Positions 25,471-35,658 are shown, counted from the first letter of the stretch. The stretch is DNA of 49,138 bases from Caulobacteraceae bacterium (GCA_019746095.1 JAIESL010000010.1:1-49138); one strand, 5' to 3'. Notes: generated from the sequence alone by a model not told the origin. Numbers and translations: made by a program.

Positions 25471-26741
25471 GGTCTGGCATCCGGGGCTTCAAGGCCGCGT
25501 GCGCCGGTGGTCACGGCCTCGGTCAGGTCGGCCTGGCGGAGGCAGGCACCGAACATCACGGTCCGGCTGAGGTCCGCGCCGGCGAGGACCGCGCGCCGGA
25601 GGTCCGCGCCCGACAGATCGGCGCCCCTCAGGCAGGCTCCGGTCAGGTCGGCCGGCAACAGCCGCTCGTCCGAGATCATCAGCGGCCCCAGCTGGGCACC
25701 GCGCAGATCGGCCCCGTTCAGCCGGGCCCCGGACAGGCGGGCCCCGCGCAGATCGGCACCCTTGAGGTTGACGGACCGCAGATCGGCGTTTTCGAGGTGC
25801 GCGCCCTGAAGCTGCACCCCGCTCATGTCGAGGCCGTAGAAGACGGCGCCCCGCGCCGACAGGGCGGTCAGATCATAGCCCTGGATCGAGCCCAGGGCCC
25901 GCAGGTCGACGCCGTCGAACACCGACGGACGGCCCTCCGCCCCCCCGGTCTCGCACCAATGGGCGTGCTCGGCCAGCATTTCGGCGGCGGGGAGTTTGCA
26001 GACGGGGCTGCCGGAAGAGCGGTCGTCGGTCAGGGTGCCGGCCATATTGGCCCCGTCGGTCCGCCACATGACGACCTTGGCCCCCACCAGGACGGCGTCG
26101 CGCAGATCGGCCCCCGACAGATCGGCGCCGGACAGGTCGGCCCCGGACATGTCCGCGCCCCGGAAACTGGCCTGTTTCAGATTGGCCCGGACCATCTTGC
26201 AGTCCTTCATGATGGCGTCGGTGAAGTCCGCCGCCACGGCCACGATTCCGGTCAGTTTGGAGCGCTCCAGATTGGCCCCGACCAGACAGGCTCCCTGGGC
26301 CTGGGTATCGTTACGCGACTTGGCCTCGACGATCCTGAAGCCCAGTTTGGCGTCGGCCGCGGCGATCGTGCCTTCACGCAGATCAGCCTCGAACAGGTCA
26401 GCGCCGGTCAGGTCGGCACCGCGCAGGCACGCGCCGCGCAGATCGGTGCGGCGCAGGCTGGCGTCGACCAGCAGGCGGTCCTGCATGTCCGCGCCGAAGA
26501 AGGTGGCATTGTCGAGCTTGGCCCCGGACAGGTCGGCGCCGATCAGGTTGGCGGCGGCGAAGTCAGCATCGGCCAGGTTGCGGCCCCTGAGCGACAGGCC
26601 GGAAAGATCCAGCCAGGCCAGGACCGCACGGGCACCGCCCGGCTTGGCCTGCCACAGGCGGTCGTGCCGGGCGCAGATGGCGTCCAGCTCGGTCTGATCG
26701 ATGCGCCTTCTGGCAGCGGTCTTGGCGGTATTCCCCGACAT
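25467..26741 (-). CDS. Pentapeptide-repeat protein, first of a tandem pair
   Basis: The 424-residue protein shares the two-block layout of the gene that follows it. The N-terminal cap has RLWQAKPGGARAVLAWLDLS, and then the DLSGADLSGADLSGADLRDA block. The linker has HWCETGGAEGRPSVFDGVDL, and a second repeat block runs to about residue 410. The conserved linker (a W, then E-(S/T)-GG, then F-D-G-x-D-L-R-x-L-G) indicates a common ancestor. It lies 87 bp downstream of the RibD-type deaminase gene on the same strand. Very long open frames on the opposite strand are artefacts of the repeat. Confidence 0.88.
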   Translation of the reverse strand: MSGNTAKTAARRRIDQTELDAICARHDRLWQAKPGGARAVLAWLDLSGLSLRGRNLADADFAAANLIGADLSGAKLDNATFFGADMQDRLLVDASLRRTDLRGACLRGADLTGADLFEADLREGTIAAADAKLGFRIVEAKSRNDTQAQGACLVGANLERSKLTGIVAVAADFTDAIMKDCKMVRANLKQASFRGADMSGADLSGADLSGADLRDAVLVGAKVVMWRTDGANMAGTLTDDRSSGSPVCKLPAAEMLAEHAHWCETGGAEGRPSVFDGVDLRALGSIQGYDLTALSARGAVFYGLDMSGVQLQGAHLENADLRSVNLKGADLRGARLSGARLNGADLRGAQLGPLMISDERLLPADLTGACLRGADLSGADLRRAVLAGADLSRTVMFGACLRQADLTEAVTTGARGLEAPDARP

Positions 26742-26828
26742 GATCCCGATATGGCACGCCTCCGCTTAAGGAAGCGTGTGTGGGGCACGGGGTGACCGGT
26801 GCTTGGGGGCCGTCACCCCCCTGCAGCC

Positions 26829-27467
26829 CTAGAGGGTCAGCAGGCCCTGTTCCGCCAGGGCGTCGGCCAGTTCGCCGGGGCTGACCCAGACGCGGGTGTA
26901 GCCGGCCTCGCCCAGCCGCTTGAGTTCGGTGGTCAGGTCTGCCTTGGCCGAGGCGGCGAAACGGGCGTCGAAGCCCACGCCGTCGGCGCTGATCCGGACC
27001 ATCGGCCGGCCGGTCTCGACCCGGTGCAGATAGCCTTCGTAGAGGACCGCCGCCTCGGGCGCGAGCAGGCCGGTCTCGACCTGCAACCCGGCCTTCTTCA
27101 GCCGTTCGACGCCGCGGCCCGAGGCGAAGGGCGAGGGATCGACCGCGGCGACAACGACGCGGCTGACACCCGAGTCCATCAGGAAGTGGGAGCAGGAGGT
27201 GCGACCCGAGGACCGGGCACCGCAGGGCTCCATGGTCACATAGGCGGTGGCACCGCGCGCCCGCTCGCCGGCGGCGGGCGCGGCCTGTTCCTCGGCATGC
27301 GGCCGTCCCCCCGGGGCCGTGGCGGCCTCCGAGACCACCTCGCCGTCCCTGACGATCACGCAGCCGACCGCCGGATTGGGCCAGGTCTGGCCCATGCGGT
27401 CCTTGGCCAGGGCAATGGCCCGGCCCATGAAGCGGATATCGTCGGACTCCTGCTGCGCCGAGGTCAT
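26829..27467 (-). CDS. Stand-alone RibD-type deaminase
   Basis: This 212-residue protein carries the cytidine-deaminase-like domain of RibD, which deaminates the pyrimidine in riboflavin synthesis. The zinc site is visible in GGRPHAEEQA (His-Ala-Glu) and TMEPCGARSSGRTSC (two cysteines), with PNPAVGCVIV upstream. The usual C-terminal reductase domain is missing, and only about 60 residues of unrelated-looking sequence follow (VRISADGVGFDARFAASAKAD). The ATG at 27467 overlaps the gpmA stop as ATGA; the longer open frame upstream is gpmA shadow. A full RibD may exist elsewhere, so this could be a paralogue with another substrate. Confidence 0.85.
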   Translation of the reverse strand: MTSAQQESDDIRFMGRAIALAKDRMGQTWPNPAVGCVIVRDGEVVSEAATAPGGRPHAEEQAAPAAGERARGATAYVTMEPCGARSSGRTSCSHFLMDSGVSRVVVAAVDPSPFASGRGVERLKKAGLQVETGLLAPEAAVLYEGYLHRVETGRPMVRISADGVGFDARFAASAKADLTTELKRLGEAGYTRVWVSPGELADALAEQGLLTL

Positions 27468-28186
27468 GCGCCGGCTCCCAGCGGCGGCAGGGCAGCCGCC
27501 CTGCCCGCGTCCAGATAACGGGCGGCGACGGGCCGCAGACCGGCGTCGAGGTCGATCTCCAGCGGATTGCCGGTCGGAATCTCGACATCGACGATCCGGT
27601 CGTCCGGCACGGCGAACAGGTGTTTGACGATGGCCCGCAGGGAGTTGCCGTGGGCGGCGATCAGGACGTCCTCGCCGGCGGACAGGCGCGGGGCGATGGC
27701 CTGGTCCCAATAGGGCAGGACCCGGTCGAGCGTGGTCTTGAGGCTTTCCGTGTCGGGAATGACCTGGCCGGCATAGCGGGGGTCACCGGCGAAATCCCAC
27801 TCGCCGCCCGGGGCCAGGGGCGGAGGCGGAATATCATAGCTGCGACGCCAGATCCTCACCTGATCCTCGCCGTGCAGCCGCGCAGTCTCGGCCTTGTCCA
27901 GTCCGGTCAGCCCGCCGTAGTGCCGCTCGTTCAGTCGCCAGTCCTTGATCACCGGCACATCGCGCAGCCCGGCGGAGTCTAGGGCCAGGGCCCCCGTCCG
28001 CGTCGCCCGCTTCAGGACCGAGGTGAACATGACGGCGGGTTTGAACCCGGCAGCGGCGATCTGTTCGCCCGCGCGGCGCGCCTGGGCCTCGCCCTCGGCG
28101 GTGAGGTCGACATCGACCCAGCCGGTGAAACGGTTGTCGAGGTTCCACTGGCTCTGGCCGTGGCGCAGCAGGATCAGGCGGGGCAT
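27464..28186 (-). CDS. gpmA: 2,3-bisphosphoglycerate-dependent phosphoglycerate mutase
   Basis: This glycolytic enzyme interconverts 3- and 2-phosphoglycerate. The phosphorylated histidine is in LILLRHGQSQWN near residue 8. The LNERHYGGLTGLDKAE signature is present and the second catalytic histidine is in VLIAAHGNSLRAIVKHL. The length of 240 is normal. The ATG at 28186 is the family start. It heads a minus-strand run with the deaminase and, after a gap, the two pentapeptide-repeat genes. Confidence 0.96.
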   Translation of the reverse strand: MPRLILLRHGQSQWNLDNRFTGWVDVDLTAEGEAQARRAGEQIAAAGFKPAVMFTSVLKRATRTGALALDSAGLRDVPVIKDWRLNERHYGGLTGLDKAETARLHGEDQVRIWRRSYDIPPPPLAPGGEWDFAGDPRYAGQVIPDTESLKTTLDRVLPYWDQAIAPRLSAGEDVLIAAHGNSLRAIVKHLFAVPDDRIVDVEIPTGNPLEIDLDAGLRPVAARYLDAGRAAALPPLGAGA

Positions 28187-28290
28187 TCAGGTCTCCGGAC
28201 AGCCTGTTGGGGGTAGGACCGGCGGCGACGCGGGTCAAGACGAGGGGGCGGCGATCGGTCGCTGGCAGCCTTGCGGCACCATGGGCGTTG

Positions 28291-28319
28291 TTGTCCGGGC
28301 ACCACCCGGTGCCCTATAG
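28291..28319 (+). promoter_or_regulatory. Candidate promoter with palindrome between -35 and -10
   Basis: TTGTCC (28291-28296), 17 bp, then CTATAG (28314-28319) lies 34 bp before the pgm start. The spacer is almost entirely an inverted repeat, GGGCACC-N4-GGTGCCC (28297-28314), which could be an operator. This is a prediction. Confidence 0.4.
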
Positions 28320-28352
28320 CCACGCTGATCCCCGTCTCTCCCAAGGCTCCCG

Positions 28353-29852
28353 ATGCAAAAGCCCCGTTCAGACCTGCGCCCCAACACCGCCGACTACGAG
28401 ACCGTGCCGCTGGTCAAGGCGACCGGGTTCCGCGAGTACGATGCGCGCTGGATCCTGGAGAAGGAGATCAATCTGCTGGGCATCCAGGCGCTCGGCCTCG
28501 GGCTGGCGACCTATGTCCATGAGATCGGCCAGCGGCCCCGGATCGTCGTCGGGCACGATTTCCGCTCCTATTCGCTGAGCGTGAAACAGGCTCTGACCCT
28601 CGGCCTTCTGGAAGGCGGGATGGAGGTGCTGGACATCGGCCTGGCCCTGTCGCCGACGGCCTATTTCGCCCAGTTTGCCCTCGACGCACCGTGCGTGGCC
28701 ATGGTCACGGCCAGCCACAATGAGAACGGCTGGACCGGGGTCAAGATGGGGGCCAATCCGCCCCTGACCTTCGGCCCCGACGAGATCGGGCGGCTGAAGG
28801 ACATCGTCCTCAATGGCGAGGGCGTGAGCCGCCCGGGCGGGTCGCTGACGCGGGTCGAGGGGTTCCGCGAACGCTATCTCGAAGAGATCACCGCCAAGGT
28901 AAAGCTGAGCCGGCCGATCAAGGTCGTGGCTGCCTGCGGCAACGGCACGGCCGGGGCCTTCGCCCCCGAGGCCCTGCGCCGGATGGGGGCCGAGGTCATC
29001 GAGATGGACACCGACCTCGACTGGACCTTCCCCAAATACAATCCGAACCCCGAAGACCACGCCATGCTGATGCAGATGGCGGCCCGGGTGCGCGAGACCG
29101 GGGCCGATCTGGCCCTGGGCTTCGACGGCGACGGCGACCGCTGCGGCGTGGTCGATGACACGGGCGAGGAGATCTATGCCGACAAGATCGGCCTGATGCT
29201 GGGCCGCGACCTGTCAGCCCTGCACGCCAATGCGACCTTCGTAGTCGATGTGAAATCGACCGGCCTGTACAAGACCGACGCGGTGCTCAAATCCAACGGT
29301 GCAGACGTCGTCTACTGGAAGACCGGCCACAGCTATATCAAGCGCAAGACCGCCGAACTGGGCGCGCTCGCCGGGTTCGAGAAGTCGGGCCATTTCTTCT
29401 TCAATGCGCCGCTGGGCCGCGGCTATGACGACGGCATCGTCGCCGCCGGGGCCGTGCTGGCCATGCTGGACCGCAATCCGGGGAAAAAGCTGTCGCAGCT
29501 GAAGGCGGCCCTGCCCGATGCCTGGACCTCCATGACCATGTCGCCGCATTGCGATGACGAGCTGAAATACGGGGTGCTGGAGCGGATCGTGGCCGAATAT
29601 CAGGCCTTGGCCGAAGCCGGCGGCTCGATCCTGGGGCGGAAGATCGTCGAGACCATCACCGTCAACGGGGTGCGGGTGCATCTGGAGGACGGATCCTGGG
29701 TGCTGGTCCGGGCCTCATCCAACAAGCCGGAACTGGTGGTGGTGGTCGAGAGCATGCGCTCGGAGTCGGACATGCGCGCGCTCTTCCGGGATGAGGTGAA
29801 GCCGCGGCTGGCCAGATACCCGGAGATCTCGGCCTATAATCAGGAACTCTGA
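28353..29852 (+). CDS. Phosphomannomutase/phosphoglucomutase
   Basis: This alpha-D-phosphohexomutase makes hexose-1-phosphates for polysaccharide and LPS precursors. The catalytic phosphoserine is in MVTASHNENGWTG (about residue 121) and the magnesium loop is GFDGDGDRCG (about 257-264). The sugar-specificity region is near KTGHSYIKRK and the phosphate-binding loop is in RASSNKPELVVVVES. The length of 499 suits the AlgC/ManB-type bifunctional group; choosing PMM or PGM from sequence alone is not safe. The ATG has AAGG 7 bp upstream. It lies divergent from gpmA. Confidence 0.94.
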   Translation: MQKPRSDLRPNTADYETVPLVKATGFREYDARWILEKEINLLGIQALGLGLATYVHEIGQRPRIVVGHDFRSYSLSVKQALTLGLLEGGMEVLDIGLALSPTAYFAQFALDAPCVAMVTASHNENGWTGVKMGANPPLTFGPDEIGRLKDIVLNGEGVSRPGGSLTRVEGFRERYLEEITAKVKLSRPIKVVAACGNGTAGAFAPEALRRMGAEVIEMDTDLDWTFPKYNPNPEDHAMLMQMAARVRETGADLALGFDGDGDRCGVVDDTGEEIYADKIGLMLGRDLSALHANATFVVDVKSTGLYKTDAVLKSNGADVVYWKTGHSYIKRKTAELGALAGFEKSGHFFFNAPLGRGYDDGIVAAGAVLAMLDRNPGKKLSQLKAALPDAWTSMTMSPHCDDELKYGVLERIVAEYQALAEAGGSILGRKIVETITVNGVRVHLEDGSWVLVRASSNKPELVVVVESMRSESDMRALFRDEVKPRLARYPEISAYNQEL

Positions 29853-29871
29853 GCCCGACCGGAGAGAAAGC

Positions 29872-31194
29872 ATGTCCGACGACGGAAGGCGGGTGGCGAT
29901 CGTCGGCGGCGGGTTTTCCGGTGCCATGCTGGCCGCAAGACTGGCTGAACGTGGCGTCGCCTCCAGTCTGATCGACCGGACCGGGACCTTCGGACCGGGA
30001 CTGGCCTATGCCACGCCGTTCGACGGCAATGTGCTGAACGTCCGGGCGGACCGGATGGGCGCGGTCGACGGACGGCCGGACGAATTCGTACGCTGGCTCG
30101 AGGCCCACCATCCGGACCACGCCGATCCCGGGGGCTTTGCACCCCGCCGGCTGTACGGCCTCTATGTGCAGGACCGGCTGGCGGCGACGGAGGCCGCGCA
30201 CCCTGGACGGATCGAGCGCGTGACCGGCGAGGCCGCCGCCATCGATGGTACGCGGGTGCGGCTGGCGGAAGGTCGGACGATCGAGGCCGGGGCGGTCGTT
30301 CTGGCCACGGGCAATCCGCCCCCGAGAGCGACAGGCACCCACGCACGGGTCATCGGTAACCCCTGGGAACCGGGGGCGCTGGAGCGGATCGGGGCGCAGG
30401 ATGACGTCGTCCTGATCGGTGCGGGCCTGACCATGGTCGATATGGTGCTGTGGCTGTCGGCGCTTGGCTGGACGGGACGGGCGACAGCCCTGTCACGGCA
30501 TGGGCTTTCGCCCCGGGCGCATGGGGTAACCCCCGACGCGCCCCTGCCCCCGACCGGTGCCCTGACCTCGGGTGCCCCGTCGAAGCGGCTGGCCGAGGCC
30601 CGACGACTGGCGCGGGACGGCGACTGGCGCGGGGTGATGGAGGGGCTGCGCCCGATCACCGGCGACCTCTGGGTCCAGGCCGACACGGCGACCCGCGCGC
30701 GCTGGCTGCGCCATCTGCGGCCCTGGTGGGATGTGCACCGTCACCGGATCGCCGCCCCGGTCGCGGCAGCCCTGGCCGCGCTGGAGGCCGATGGGCGGTT
30801 GCGGATCGTCGCGGGCCGGGTCCGCCGGGTCGAGGCAACGCCGGAGGGCGTGACGGTGGACTGGAGCGCCCGGGGCGGCGGTGACCGACCCGGATTGGGC
30901 GGGCGCTGGCTGATCGACTGCTCCGGCCCGGCCCATGACACCGCGGCCGACCCCCTGTTCGGTCCCCTGATCGCCGCCGGTCGGGCGCGGCTGGACCCGC
31001 TGAAACTGGGGCTGGAACTCGACACGGACGGGCGGGTGCTGGATGCCGAAGGGCGGCCCGATCCACGGCTGTTCGTGCTGGGCCCGCCGGCGCGGGCGGC
31101 CTTCTGGGAAACCATCGCCGTGCCGGACATCCGCAAACGGATCGAGGGGCTGGCCGACCGCCTGTCCGGCCTTCAGATCAGCGCCAGCAGATAG
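29872..31194 (+). CDS. FAD/NAD(P)-binding protein, YdhS-like
   Basis: The 440-residue protein has an N-terminal dinucleotide-binding motif (VAIVGGGFSGAMLAARLAERG) and belongs to the FAD-NAD(P)-binding (pfam13454-like) group. Further features are FGPGLAYATPFDGNVLNVRA, AVVLATGNPPP and DDVVLIGAGLTMVDM, a second GxGxxx-like motif. It probably is an oxidoreductase or hydroxyacylglutathione-type partner; the substrate is unknown. It starts 19 bp after the pgm stop codon and may be co-transcribed. Its last 22 bp overlap the convergent transporter gene. Confidence 0.85.
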   Translation: MSDDGRRVAIVGGGFSGAMLAARLAERGVASSLIDRTGTFGPGLAYATPFDGNVLNVRADRMGAVDGRPDEFVRWLEAHHPDHADPGGFAPRRLYGLYVQDRLAATEAAHPGRIERVTGEAAAIDGTRVRLAEGRTIEAGAVVLATGNPPPRATGTHARVIGNPWEPGALERIGAQDDVVLIGAGLTMVDMVLWLSALGWTGRATALSRHGLSPRAHGVTPDAPLPPTGALTSGAPSKRLAEARRLARDGDWRGVMEGLRPITGDLWVQADTATRARWLRHLRPWWDVHRHRIAAPVAAALAALEADGRLRIVAGRVRRVEATPEGVTVDWSARGGGDRPGLGGRWLIDCSGPAHDTAADPLFGPLIAAGRARLDPLKLGLELDTDGRVLDAEGRPDPRLFVLGPPARAAFWETIAVPDIRKRIEGLADRLSGLQISASR

Positions 31195-32252
31195 ATCAGG
31201 CCGAGCGCCAGACCGAGCAGCGCCAGCAGCGACAGGACCACCACCGAGGCGATACGGACCCCGGAGCGGGCCACGGCCCGGGCGTCGGTGCTGAGGCCGA
31301 GGGCGGCCATGGACAGGACGGTCAGGACCGCTGCGGCCTGGGCGAGTCCCGGTACGACGGCAGCCGGGATAAGGCCCAGCGAACGCGCGACCATCATAAG
31401 CAGGAAGCCGATGATGAACCAGGGGACCAGATGCCGGAGGGAAAGGCCGCGCGTCGCCGGCGCGGCAGCCTGGCCCTCACGGCGGCGGACCGCGGTCAGG
31501 ATCGCCAGACCCAGGCAGACGGGTCCCAGCATCAGCACCCGCACCAGTTTGATCAGGGTCCCGGCCTGGTTGGCCACGGCCCCAACGGGCAGGGTCGCGG
31601 CTACCACCTGGGGCACGGCATAGACGGTCAGGCCGGCGAGCACGCCGTAGCGGACGTCGGTCATCCGCAGCGCCTCGCCGAGCAGGGGCAGGAGCAGCAC
31701 CACCGCTATGCCCAGCACGGCGGTGAAGGCGATGGCGGCCGAGACATCCTCGGCGTCGGCATCGATCACCGGGGCGACGGCGGCGATGGCGGAGTTGCCG
31801 CAGATGGCATTGCCGCAGGCGATCAGCACCGCCATCCGGTGCGGCAGGCGCAGCAGACGGCCGATGCCGTAGCTGACGGCCAGGGCGAGGACCACGATCA
31901 ACGCCGTGCCCGCCAGCAGGCCGGGGCCGATGGCGATAACGGTCGCGGCGCTGACCGAGCCCCCCAGCAGGACCACGGCGACCTCGAGCAGGGTGCGGGC
32001 GCTGAAGTCGATGCCGGGCCGGAGCAGGACGGGCAGGGTCCAGACGCTGCGGATCGCGGCCCCGATCAGGATGGCCAGGACGATGGCGTCGATCCAGCCG
32101 CGCCCGAACAGCCGCACCTCCAGCGCCTGGACGGCGACCGCCGTCAGGGCGACCGCCACACAGGCGATCAGGCCGGGGATCAGGGCGAGGACGCCGGACG
32201 GACGGGCGGGAATCATCCGGGCAGACTGCGCCGGTCCGGCGGCGGGTTCCAT
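31173..32252 (-). CDS. YeiH/UPF0324 family membrane transporter
   Basis: The 359-residue protein has about ten hydrophobic segments and the YeiH-family motifs. These include AILIGAAIRS, GIDFSARTLLEVAVVLLGG, LIACGNAICGNSAIAAVAPV and VPWFIIGFLLMM. Members are proposed sulfate or sulfite exporters, but this is poorly established. The ATG at 32252 has no Shine-Dalgarno sequence; an internal ATG at 32216 (MIPARPSGVLALIPG) would place the first membrane segment nearer the N-terminus. It begins 18 bp after the glmM stop codon on the same strand. Confidence 0.87.
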   Translation of the reverse strand: MEPAAGPAQSARMIPARPSGVLALIPGLIACVAVALTAVAVQALEVRLFGRGWIDAIVLAILIGAAIRSVWTLPVLLRPGIDFSARTLLEVAVVLLGGSVSAATVIAIGPGLLAGTALIVVLALAVSYGIGRLLRLPHRMAVLIACGNAICGNSAIAAVAPVIDADAEDVSAAIAFTAVLGIAVVLLLPLLGEALRMTDVRYGVLAGLTVYAVPQVVAATLPVGAVANQAGTLIKLVRVLMLGPVCLGLAILTAVRRREGQAAAPATRGLSLRHLVPWFIIGFLLMMVARSLGLIPAAVVPGLAQAAAVLTVLSMAALGLSTDARAVARSGVRIASVVVLSLLALLGLALGLIYLLALI

Positions 32253-32270
32253 CGTTGAGTTGCGGGGAGC

Positions 32271-33620
32271 CTACCCCGCCGCCTTCACTGCCGCGACCAC
32301 ATCGGCCACCACCGACTTGACCAGCTTCGCATCATCGCCCTCGGCCATGACGCGGATCAGTTTCTCGGTGCCGGACGGGCGGACCAGCAGACGGCCCACG
32401 CCCGCGAGCCGCGCCTCGGCGTCCGCGATGGCGGCCTTGACGCCGGCGGTCTCCAGCGGCTTGCCTGAGGTGTAGCGGACGTTTTCCAGCTTTTGCGGCA
32501 CGGTCTCGAACTGTTTCGCCAGTTCGCTCATCGGACGGCCGCTCTCGACCAGCACCGCCAGCACCTGAAGCGCGGACATCAGGCCGTCGCCGGTGGTGGC
32601 GTGGTCGTGAAGGATGATGTGGCCGGACTGTTCGCCGCCGAGGTTGAAACCGCCTTCGCGCATACGCTCCATGACGTAGCGGTCGCCGACCTTCGTCCGC
32701 TCCAGCGTCAGGCCCTCGGCGTTCAGGCGGCGCTCCAGCCCGAGGTTGGACATGACGGTGGCGACGACGCCGCCGCCCTTGAGCATGCCGCGTTTGGCCC
32801 AGTCGAGGGCGATCATGGCCATGATCTGGTCGCCGTCGATGATCTGGCCCCGCTCGTCGCAGACGATGAGCCGGTCGGCGTCGCCGTCCAGGGCGATGCC
32901 GATGTCGGCACGATAGCGTTTGACCGCCTCGGCCAGGGTCTCGGGATGGGTCGAGCCGCAGTCGGCGTTGATGTTCAGGCCATTGGGCTCGACGCCCACG
33001 GCGCAGACCTCGGCCCCCAGTTCATAGAGGGTGGTCGGGGCGACCTTGTAGCCGGCGCCGTTGGCGCAATCTACGGCCACGCGCAGGCCCTGCAGGCTCA
33101 TGCCCTTGGGGAAGCTGGCCTTGGCGATCTCGACATAGCGGGCCTGGGCGTCGTCGATGCGACGAACACGGCCCAGCTGGTCGGCCGGGGCCAGGCCGGC
33201 GCCGAGGTCCTCGTCCATCATCGACTCGATCTTCTGCTCGACCTTGTCGGACAGTTTGTAGCCGTCCGGGCCGAACAGCTTGATGCCGTTGTCCAGATAG
33301 GAGTTGTGCGAGGCCGAGATCATCACCCCGATGTCGGCCCGCATCGAGCGGGTCATCATGGCCACGCCCGGCGTCGGCAGCGGGCCGAAGGTGCGCACGT
33401 CCATCCCGGCGGAGCAGAAGCCCGCCACCAGGGCCGGCTCGACCATATAGCCGGACAGGCGGGTGTCCTTGCCGATCACCACCAGATGGCGGCGATTGTC
33501 GGCGGACATGAACAGACGACCGGCCGCCAGCCCCACGCGAAGGGCCACCTCCGGGGTCATCGGATGGGTGTTGGCGCGACCGCGGATGCCGTCAGTGCCG
33601 AAATAATGTCTCTCGCCCAA
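32271..33620 (-). CDS. glmM: Phosphoglucosamine mutase
   Basis: GlmM converts glucosamine-6-phosphate to glucosamine-1-phosphate for peptidoglycan and LPS synthesis. The catalytic phosphoserine is at about residue 104 ([15 protein letters not shown]). The metal loop is [10 protein letters not shown], and the C-terminal phosphate loop is [17 protein letters not shown] start at 33620 yields [14 protein letters not shown], the standard N-terminus, with GAAGGA about 8 bp upstream, and a normal length of 449. The open frame continues far upstream without similarity, so annotation from the first ATG would be wrong. It is divergent from glmS, the preceding enzyme in the pathway. Confidence 0.95.
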   Translation of the reverse strand: MGERHYFGTDGIRGRANTHPMTPEVALRVGLAAGRLFMSADNRRHLVVIGKDTRLSGYMVEPALVAGFCSAGMDVRTFGPLPTPGVAMMTRSMRADIGVMISASHNSYLDNGIKLFGPDGYKLSDKVEQKIESMMDEDLGAGLAPADQLGRVRRIDDAQARYVEIAKASFPKGMSLQGLRVAVDCANGAGYKVAPTTLYELGAEVCAVGVEPNGLNINADCGSTHPETLAEAVKRYRADIGIALDGDADRLIVCDERGQIIDGDQIMAMIALDWAKRGMLKGGGVVATVMSNLGLERRLNAEGLTLERTKVGDRYVMERMREGGFNLGGEQSGHIILHDHATTGDGLMSALQVLAVLVESGRPMSELAKQFETVPQKLENVRYTSGKPLETAGVKAAIADAEARLAGVGRLLVRPSGTEKLIRVMAEGDDAKLVKSVVADVVAAVKAAG

Positions 33621-33788
33621 GCGTCGTGTCCTTCGCCTCCGGCCACGCAGAAATCTTGCGAAACCGCTTTTTAGGTGCAATCGGGGCCGCCCGTCGCCTA
33701 AACCGGCGCCTGACAGCCAGGGTCGGCTTAGACCGTTACCCGTCCGTGCGCAAAGCGCGGGAATCCAGATTTTTCGAGGGTCCAATCC

Positions 33789-35603
33789 ATGTGCGGCATC
33801 ATCGGCGTGACCGGGACAGGCCCGGCGGTTCCCCGGCTGATCGACAGCCTGAAGCGGCTGGAATACCGGGGCTATGATTCCGCGGGCGTCGCCGCCCTCG
33901 TCGATGGCCGCATCGAGCGCCGCCGCGCCAAGGGCAAGATCCGCGAGCTGGAAGCCGTGCTGCTGGCCGAGCCGCTGAACGCCACGATCGGTATCGGCCA
34001 CACCCGCTGGGCCACCCACGGGGCTCCGACCACCGCCAATGCCCATCCGCACAAGGCGGGCCGGGTCGTGCTGGTCCACAACGGCATCATCGAGAATTTC
34101 GCCGAGCTGAAGGCCGAACTGACCGCCGAGGGCCACACCTTCGAAAGCCAGACCGACACCGAGGTGGTCGCCCATGCGCTGGATCGGGCGCTGGAGACGG
34201 CCAATGACCCCATGGTGGCCTTCAAGAGCGTGCTGGACCGGCTGACCGGTGCCTATGCCCTGGCCGTGCTGATCGAGGGCGAGGACGGCCTGATCCTGGG
34301 GGCCCGGCGCGGCAGCCCGCTGGTGGTCGGCTGGGGTGAGGGCGAGATGTACCTCGGCTCGGACGCCCTGGCGGTCGGCCCCTTCACCCAGAAAATCTCC
34401 TATCTGGAAGAGGGCGACTATGTCGGCATCGACCGCAACGGAGCGCGGATGTTCGATGTCGGCGGCAACCCCGTCGAACGGCCGATCGTCCAGGTCTCGG
34501 CCTCATCCGCCCTGGTCGAGAAGGGCGAGTACCGGCATTTCATGGAGAAGGAGATCCATGAACAGCCCGACAGCGTCCAGCACACCCTGTCGCACTACCT
34601 CGACTTCGTGAACGGCAGGGCCAAGACGGATTCCGCCGATTTCGCCGCCATCGACCGGTTGCAGATCATCGCCTGCGGCACCGCCTTCTATGCCGGGCAG
34701 ATCGGACGTTATGCCTTCGAGAAGCTGGCCAACCTGCCCTGCGACGTCGAGATCGCGTCCGAGTTCCGCTATCGCCAGCCGGCCCTGACGCCGGGTACCC
34801 TGGCCGTCGCGGTCAGCCAGTCGGGCGAGACCGCCGACACCCTGGCCAGCCTGTCCTGGTGCAAGTCCAAGGGTCTGCGCACCGCCGCCCTGGTCAATGT
34901 CCATTCCTCGTCCATGGCCCGCGAGGCCGAGACCCTGTGGCCGACCCATGCCGGGCCGGAAATCGGGGTCGCCTCGACCAAGGCCTTCACTGCCCAGGTC
35001 GCCGCCCTGCTGGCCCTCGCCGTGGCTGCCGGTGTCCAGCGCGGGGTGATCGACGCCGCCCGGGAGGCCGAACTGGTCAAGGCCCTGTTCGAGGCCCCGC
35101 GCCTGATCGCCGAGGCCATGCGGATGGAGGACGACCTCAAGGCCGTCGCCCAGGACATCGCCAAGGCCACGGATGTCCTCTTCCTCGGTCGCGGGGCGAT
35201 GTTCCCCCTGGCCATGGAGGGGGCGCTGAAGCTGAAGGAGATCAGCTATATCCACGCCGAGGGCTATGCCGCCGGCGAACTGAAGCACGGGCCGATCGCC
35301 CTGGTCGACGAATACACGCCGATCGTGGCCCTGGCCCCGCTGGACGAGGTGTTCGAAAAGACCGCCTCCAACCTGCAGGAAGTGGCCGCGCGCGGTGGTC
35401 CGGTGATCATGATCGCGCCGAAGTCCGCCCCCGATCCGCACGGGGCCGGCATCCGCCGGGTGGACGCCCCGGAATGCCATTCGCTGATCGCCCCGCTGAT
35501 CTATGCCATTCCGGTACAGCTGCTGGCCTATTACACGGCGGTCCAGAAGGGCACGGACGTCGACCAGCCGCGCAATCTGGCCAAGTCCGTCACCGTCGAG
35601 TGA
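33789..35603 (+). CDS. glmS: Glutamine-fructose-6-phosphate aminotransferase
   Basis: GlmS makes glucosamine-6-phosphate from fructose-6-phosphate and glutamine, the first step toward UDP-GlcNAc. The N-terminal nucleophile Cys follows Met (MCGIIGVTG). The glutaminase domain has [11 protein letters not shown] and the two SIS domains contain [27 protein letters not shown] and [20 protein letters not shown]. The C-terminal [12 protein letters not shown] is invariant in the family. The length of 604 is normal. The upstream region shows no glmS ribozyme, as expected outside Firmicutes. Confidence 0.98.
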   Translation: MCGIIGVTGTGPAVPRLIDSLKRLEYRGYDSAGVAALVDGRIERRRAKGKIRELEAVLLAEPLNATIGIGHTRWATHGAPTTANAHPHKAGRVVLVHNGIIENFAELKAELTAEGHTFESQTDTEVVAHALDRALETANDPMVAFKSVLDRLTGAYALAVLIEGEDGLILGARRGSPLVVGWGEGEMYLGSDALAVGPFTQKISYLEEGDYVGIDRNGARMFDVGGNPVERPIVQVSASSALVEKGEYRHFMEKEIHEQPDSVQHTLSHYLDFVNGRAKTDSADFAAIDRLQIIACGTAFYAGQIGRYAFEKLANLPCDVEIASEFRYRQPALTPGTLAVAVSQSGETADTLASLSWCKSKGLRTAALVNVHSSSMAREAETLWPTHAGPEIGVASTKAFTAQVAALLALAVAAGVQRGVIDAAREAELVKALFEAPRLIAEAMRMEDDLKAVAQDIAKATDVLFLGRGAMFPLAMEGALKLKEISYIHAEGYAAGELKHGPIALVDEYTPIVALAPLDEVFEKTASNLQEVAARGGPVIMIAPKSAPDPHGAGIRRVDAPECHSLIAPLIYAIPVQLLAYYTAVQKGTDVDQPRNLAKSVTVE

Positions 35604-35658
35604 TCGCTTCCGCGACGGGATGCCCTAGACTGTCCCGGCCCGCCGTTCAGGAATCCGC

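Noticed and set aside
33621..33788. glmS ribozyme upstream of glmS
   Set aside because: No fold or conserved core was recognised, and the ribozyme is characteristic of Firmicutes.
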